Positions 6,063 to 8,072 of a stretch of 8,072 nucleotides of DNA are shown here, in pieces. Source of the stretch: an uncultured Intestinimonas sp. (GTDB lineage Bacteria; Bacillota_A; Clostridia; Oscillospirales; Oscillospiraceae); NCBI GenBank assembly GCA_958435885.1, contig CAUBHZ010000063.1, positions 1 to 8,072 on the forward strand. Direction: 5' to 3'. The position numbers and the translations under genes are program-made. Positions within the stretch are counted from its first letter, which is position 1. Each line of letters starts with the position of its first letter. The notes under the pieces are model-generated. The model was given only the letters and a program-made list of their open reading frames with translations, made no database searches and had not been told where the DNA came from.

Positions 6063-7226
6063 GTGCTGAAAGGTAACATGCTCATCGCCCACGGCGGCGG
6101 CCCCACCCCGGTCATCAACTCCTCCCTGCTGGGCGCCGTCCGGGAGGCTCGGACCCACAGCGAGATCGAGACCATCTACGGCGCCCGCTTCGGCGCCGAG
6201 GGCATCCTGGCCGGGGACCTCATCGACCTGGGCAAGTTCTCCGACGAGGACCTGGCCCTGCTGGCCCGGACCCCCGCCTCCGCCCTGGGCTCCTGCCGCC
6301 GGAAGCTCACCGACGCCGACTACCCCGCCGTGCTGGAGTGCTTTAAGAAGTTCAACATCCGCTATTTCTTCTACAACGGCGGCAACGACTCCATGGACAC
6401 CTGCAACAAGATCTACCAGCTCTCCGTCCAGACCGGCTATGAGCTGCGGGTCATCGGCATCCCCAAGACCATCGACAACGACCTGGACGTCACCGACCAC
6501 TGCCCCGGCTTCGGCTCCGCCGCCAAGTACGCCGCCGTCTCCGCCCTGGAGCTGGCCCAGGACGCCTCCGCCCTGCCCATCCACGTGGTGGTCATGGAGC
6601 TTATGGGCCGCAACGCCGGCTGGATCACTGCCGCCTCCGCCCTCTACGCCGACCTGATGCCCTGTGAGCACCTGGTGTACCTGCCCGAGGTGGCCTTCGA
6701 CAAGGAGAAATTCCTCTCCGCCGTCAAGGAGAAGTTCGCCAAAGGGAAGGGCCTGCTGGTCACCATCTCCGAGGGCATCCACTATGCCGATGGTACCCCC
6801 GTGGCCGACTCCGGCGTGGTGGACGGCTTCGGCCACAAGGTCCCCGGCGGCGCCGCCCAGGCCCTCAGCGACATGATCATGCAAGAGACCGGCCTCAAGT
6901 CCCGGTCGGAGAAGCCCGGCCTGCTAGGCCGGGTCAGCGTGGGCCTCATGTCCGACGTGGACCAGCGGGAGGCCGAGGAGGCCGGCGCCTGCGCCGTCCG
7001 CTCCGCTGTGGAGGGCAAGACCGGCTTCATGGTGGGCTTCGAGACCACCCGGGACCCCTACACCTCCAAGACCATCCTCATCCCCCTGGAGCAGGTGGCC
7101 AACGCCGAGAAGAAGTTCCCCCTGGACTGGATCGGCGACGACGGCGCCAGCATCCGCCCGGAATTCAAGACCTACTGCCTGCCCCTGCTGGGCGACTACG
7201 ACAGCCGCTTCATTTCCCTCCGATAA
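6063..7226 (+). CDS. PPi-type 6-phosphofructokinase-like kinase
   Basis: This 387-aa phosphofructokinase-family enzyme would phosphorylate the C1 hydroxyl of a ketose (phosphate). Motifs in order: GGGPTPVIN (11-19, phosphoryl-donor loop), GGNDS (106-110), PKTIDND (134-140, base Asp138), DHCPGFGSAAKY (145-156), MGRNAGW (181-187) and SEGI (236-239). Asp109 in place of Gly and Lys135 in place of Gly are the accepted marks of pyrophosphate rather than ATP use. The segment that normally reads LGYLQRS, whose Arg (E. coli Arg243) binds the 6-phosphate of fructose 6-phosphate from the neighbouring subunit, reads LGRVSVG (288-294): the Arg position is Val293, and the loop before VDxxEA is shortened by about three residues. 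The Arg of MGR is kept. The start is GTG at 6063. It is the last gene of the run, 12 nt after the LarA-like gene and followed by a hairpin. PFK family is certain and PPi use likely; fructose 6-phosphate as substrate is uncertain. Confidence 0.88.
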   Translation: MLKGNMLIAHGGGPTPVINSSLLGAVREARTHSEIETIYGARFGAEGILAGDLIDLGKFSDEDLALLARTPASALGSCRRKLTDADYPAVLECFKKFNIRYFFYNGGNDSMDTCNKIYQLSVQTGYELRVIGIPKTIDNDLDVTDHCPGFGSAAKYAAVSALELAQDASALPIHVVVMELMGRNAGWITAASALYADLMPCEHLVYLPEVAFDKEKFLSAVKEKFAKGKGLLVTISEGIHYADGTPVADSGVVDGFGHKVPGGAAQALSDMIMQETGLKSRSEKPGLLGRVSVGLMSDVDQREAEEAGACAVRSAVEGKTGFMVGFETTRDPYTSKTILIPLEQVANAEKKFPLDWIGDDGASIRPEFKTYCLPLLGDYDSRFISLR

Positions 7227-7233
7227 ACAAGAA

Positions 7234-7268
7234 AACGGCTCCTCCGCGCCATGCGCGGGGGAGCCGTT
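7234..7268 (+). terminator. Strong hairpin after the operon, probable terminator or attenuator
   Basis: Left arm 7234-7248 pairs with right arm 7254-7268 around the loop CCATG: 15 bp with one G-U wobble (7243/7259) in + strand RNA. In - strand RNA that pair becomes an A-C mismatch, so the fold is better on the + strand. Only two U residues end the right arm and the sequence then turns to GCCCC, so a canonical + strand U-tract is missing. An A-rich run (7227-7235) precedes the stem, which on the - strand would read as a U-tract. It lies 7 nt after the PFK-like stop, marking the likely end of the operon; some read-through into the next gene is plausible. Confidence 0.65.
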
Positions 7269-7294
7269 GCCCCATATGCAAAAAGGAGAACGCC

Positions 7295-8072
7295 ATGCTC
7301 TACAAGATCCGAAATGAGGCCCTCCATGTGACTGTATCCAGCCGAGGCGCCGAGCTGTGGGCCCTGGAGGGAGCGGACGGCACCCCCTGCCTCTGGGATG
7401 CCGACCCGGCGGTGTGGCCCTGGCACGCCCCCGTCTGCTTCCCCTGGTGCGGCGCACTGGAGGAGGGCTGGTCCCAGGGAGGCCGTCCCGTCCCTGCCGG
7501 CCGCCACGGCCTGGTCCGTGACCTGGACCACACCCTGGTGGAACAGTCCGCCAACCGGCTCCGGTTCCGCCTCCGGTACGACGGCCCGGCCTGGCCCTGG
7601 CCCTTCACCTTTGAGACCGTCCACACCCTGGAGGGGACCGATCTGGTCACCACCTGCACGGCGGTGAATGACAGCCCGGAGCCCATGCCGGTGCAGCTGG
7701 GTTTCCACACTGGCCTGCGCTGCCCCTTTACCCCTGGCCGGCAGGCGGAGGACTACCTGGTCCGCTTCCAGCGGCCGGAGACCCCCGGTGACGTCGACGT
7801 CCTCCCCCTGTCCCCTGCCCTCTTCACCGGTGACACCCTCTGCCTCACCGGCCTCAGCTCTCAGTGGCTCCAGCTGGAGGAGCGGGACACGGGCCGGGCC
7901 CTGCGGCTGTGGGTGGAGGGTTACCCCTACGTCCTGCTGTGGAGCCAGCCCGGTCTGCCCGGCTTCCTGTGCATTGAGCCCTGGAGCGGCTACATCGGAG
8001 CCGGCCGGGCGCTGACCGACCGGCCCGGCACCGTGCTCCTCTCCCCCGGACAGACCTTCTCCCGGACCCAGC
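7295..8072 (+). CDS. Aldose 1-epimerase family protein, LacX type (3' end cut by window)
   Basis: This frame starts at ATG 7295 (AAAGGAG at 7282-7288, 6 nt upstream) and stays open to the last base, giving 259 visible residues; relatives are about 290 aa, so perhaps 20-35 are missing. It is a galactose-mutarotase-fold protein that would interconvert alpha and beta anomers of a sugar (or sugar phosphate). Evidence: an N-terminal NEALHVTVSSRGAEL beta segment, CFPWCGAL (48-55, matching the LFPxxGxL motif), RHGLVRD (70-76, matching QHGFARD), GFHTGLRCP (136-144, matching the GGHPAFNCP catalytic His region) and CIEPWSG (226-232), a signature of the LacX-like subgroup. It is separated from the operon by the hairpin and its codon use is looser (more GGT, CGT, CCT, ACT), so it may be a separate, less expressed unit. 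An accessory role for the sugar used by the operon is possible but unproven. Confidence 0.82.
   Translation, partial: MLYKIRNEALHVTVSSRGAELWALEGADGTPCLWDADPAVWPWHAPVCFPWCGALEEGWSQGGRPVPAGRHGLVRDLDHTLVEQSANRLRFRLRYDGPAWPWPFTFETVHTLEGTDLVTTCTAVNDSPEPMPVQLGFHTGLRCPFTPGRQAEDYLVRFQRPETPGDVDVLPLSPALFTGDTLCLTGLSSQWLQLEERDTGRALRLWVEGYPYVLLWSQPGLPGFLCIEPWSGYIGAGRALTDRPGTVLLSPGQTFSRTQ

Noticed and set aside
5111..6076. A + strand open frame overlapping the LarA-like gene in another frame
   Set aside because: Its product is an Arg/Pro/His/Leu-rich composition artefact with no motif, while the overlapping LarA-like frame has clear family motifs.
2436..6884. A very long open frame on the - strand across the aldolase to PFK genes
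   Set aside because: It lies opposite five well-supported genes, is made of Gly/Val/Ala/His/Asp-rich low-complexity sequence with no recognisable domain, and is the expected shadow of strong GC codon bias on the other strand.
6915..6933. Perfect 8-bp inverted repeat with a 3-nt loop inside the PFK-like gene, using a rare CTA codon
   Set aside because: Short GC-rich palindromes are expected in DNA of this composition, and it lies mid-gene with no partner copies seen. It is probably chance.
7196..7708. A - strand open frame covering the PFK/epimerase junction
   Set aside because: It is antisense to the aldose epimerase gene, which has family motifs; no ribosome site or domain supports it.

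Overview
This window is a GC-rich, gene-dense stretch with every supported gene on the + strand. Strong AGGAGG-type ribosome sites, very short intergenic gaps, a pyrophosphate-type phosphofructokinase and a NarL-type regulator fit a high-GC anaerobic Firmicute (Clostridia), possibly of the Oscillospiraceae/Flavonifractor kind. That placement is inference from style and gene content only.

Layout: (i) bases 1-569, the 3' part of a NarL/LuxR-type response regulator; (ii) bases 600-7226, a tight run of six enzyme genes with gaps of 8-13 nt: NagB-like sugar-phosphate isomerase/deaminase, NagA-like deacetylase, class II ketose-bisphosphate aldolase, triosephosphate-isomerase-like protein, LarA-like (DUF2088, nickel-pincer racemase family) protein, and a PPi-type phosphofructokinase-like kinase; (iii) a 68-nt gap with a strong hairpin (7234-7268); (iv) bases 7295 to the end, an aldose 1-epimerase family gene (LacX type) cut by the window edge. 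There is no stretch over 300 bases without a gene, and no tRNA, rRNA, CRISPR array or mobile element was seen.

Read naively, the operon is amino-sugar entry (NagA, NagB) followed by upper glycolysis (PFK, aldolase, TIM) plus an epimerase. Read residue by residue, most of the enzymes keep their fold and much of their catalytic core but differ at substrate-contact positions. NagB-like has Asn for the catalytic Asp141 and lacks the phosphate loop Thr and Lys208. NagA-like has Met for His143. The aldolase keeps the DHAP-side phosphate site but appears to lack the Ser that contacts the distal phosphate. TIM-like keeps Lys/His/Glu but lacks the two phosphate-binding Gly/Ser loops. PFK-like lacks the Arg of the QR motif that contacts the 6-phosphate of fructose 6-phosphate. 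LarA-like keeps the pincer Lys and the nickel His but has Asn for one of the two catalytic His.

My inference is that this is a dedicated catabolic pathway, parallel to glycolysis, for a (possibly N-acetylated) sugar whose far end is not an ordinary phosphate. A carboxylate, as in a hexuronate or amino-uronate, would give a LarA-type alpha-hydroxyacid epimerase a natural role; a sulfonate or deoxy end is also possible. The substrate is not proven by the sequence. No transporter, dehydrogenase or LarB/C/E cofactor genes are present in the window.
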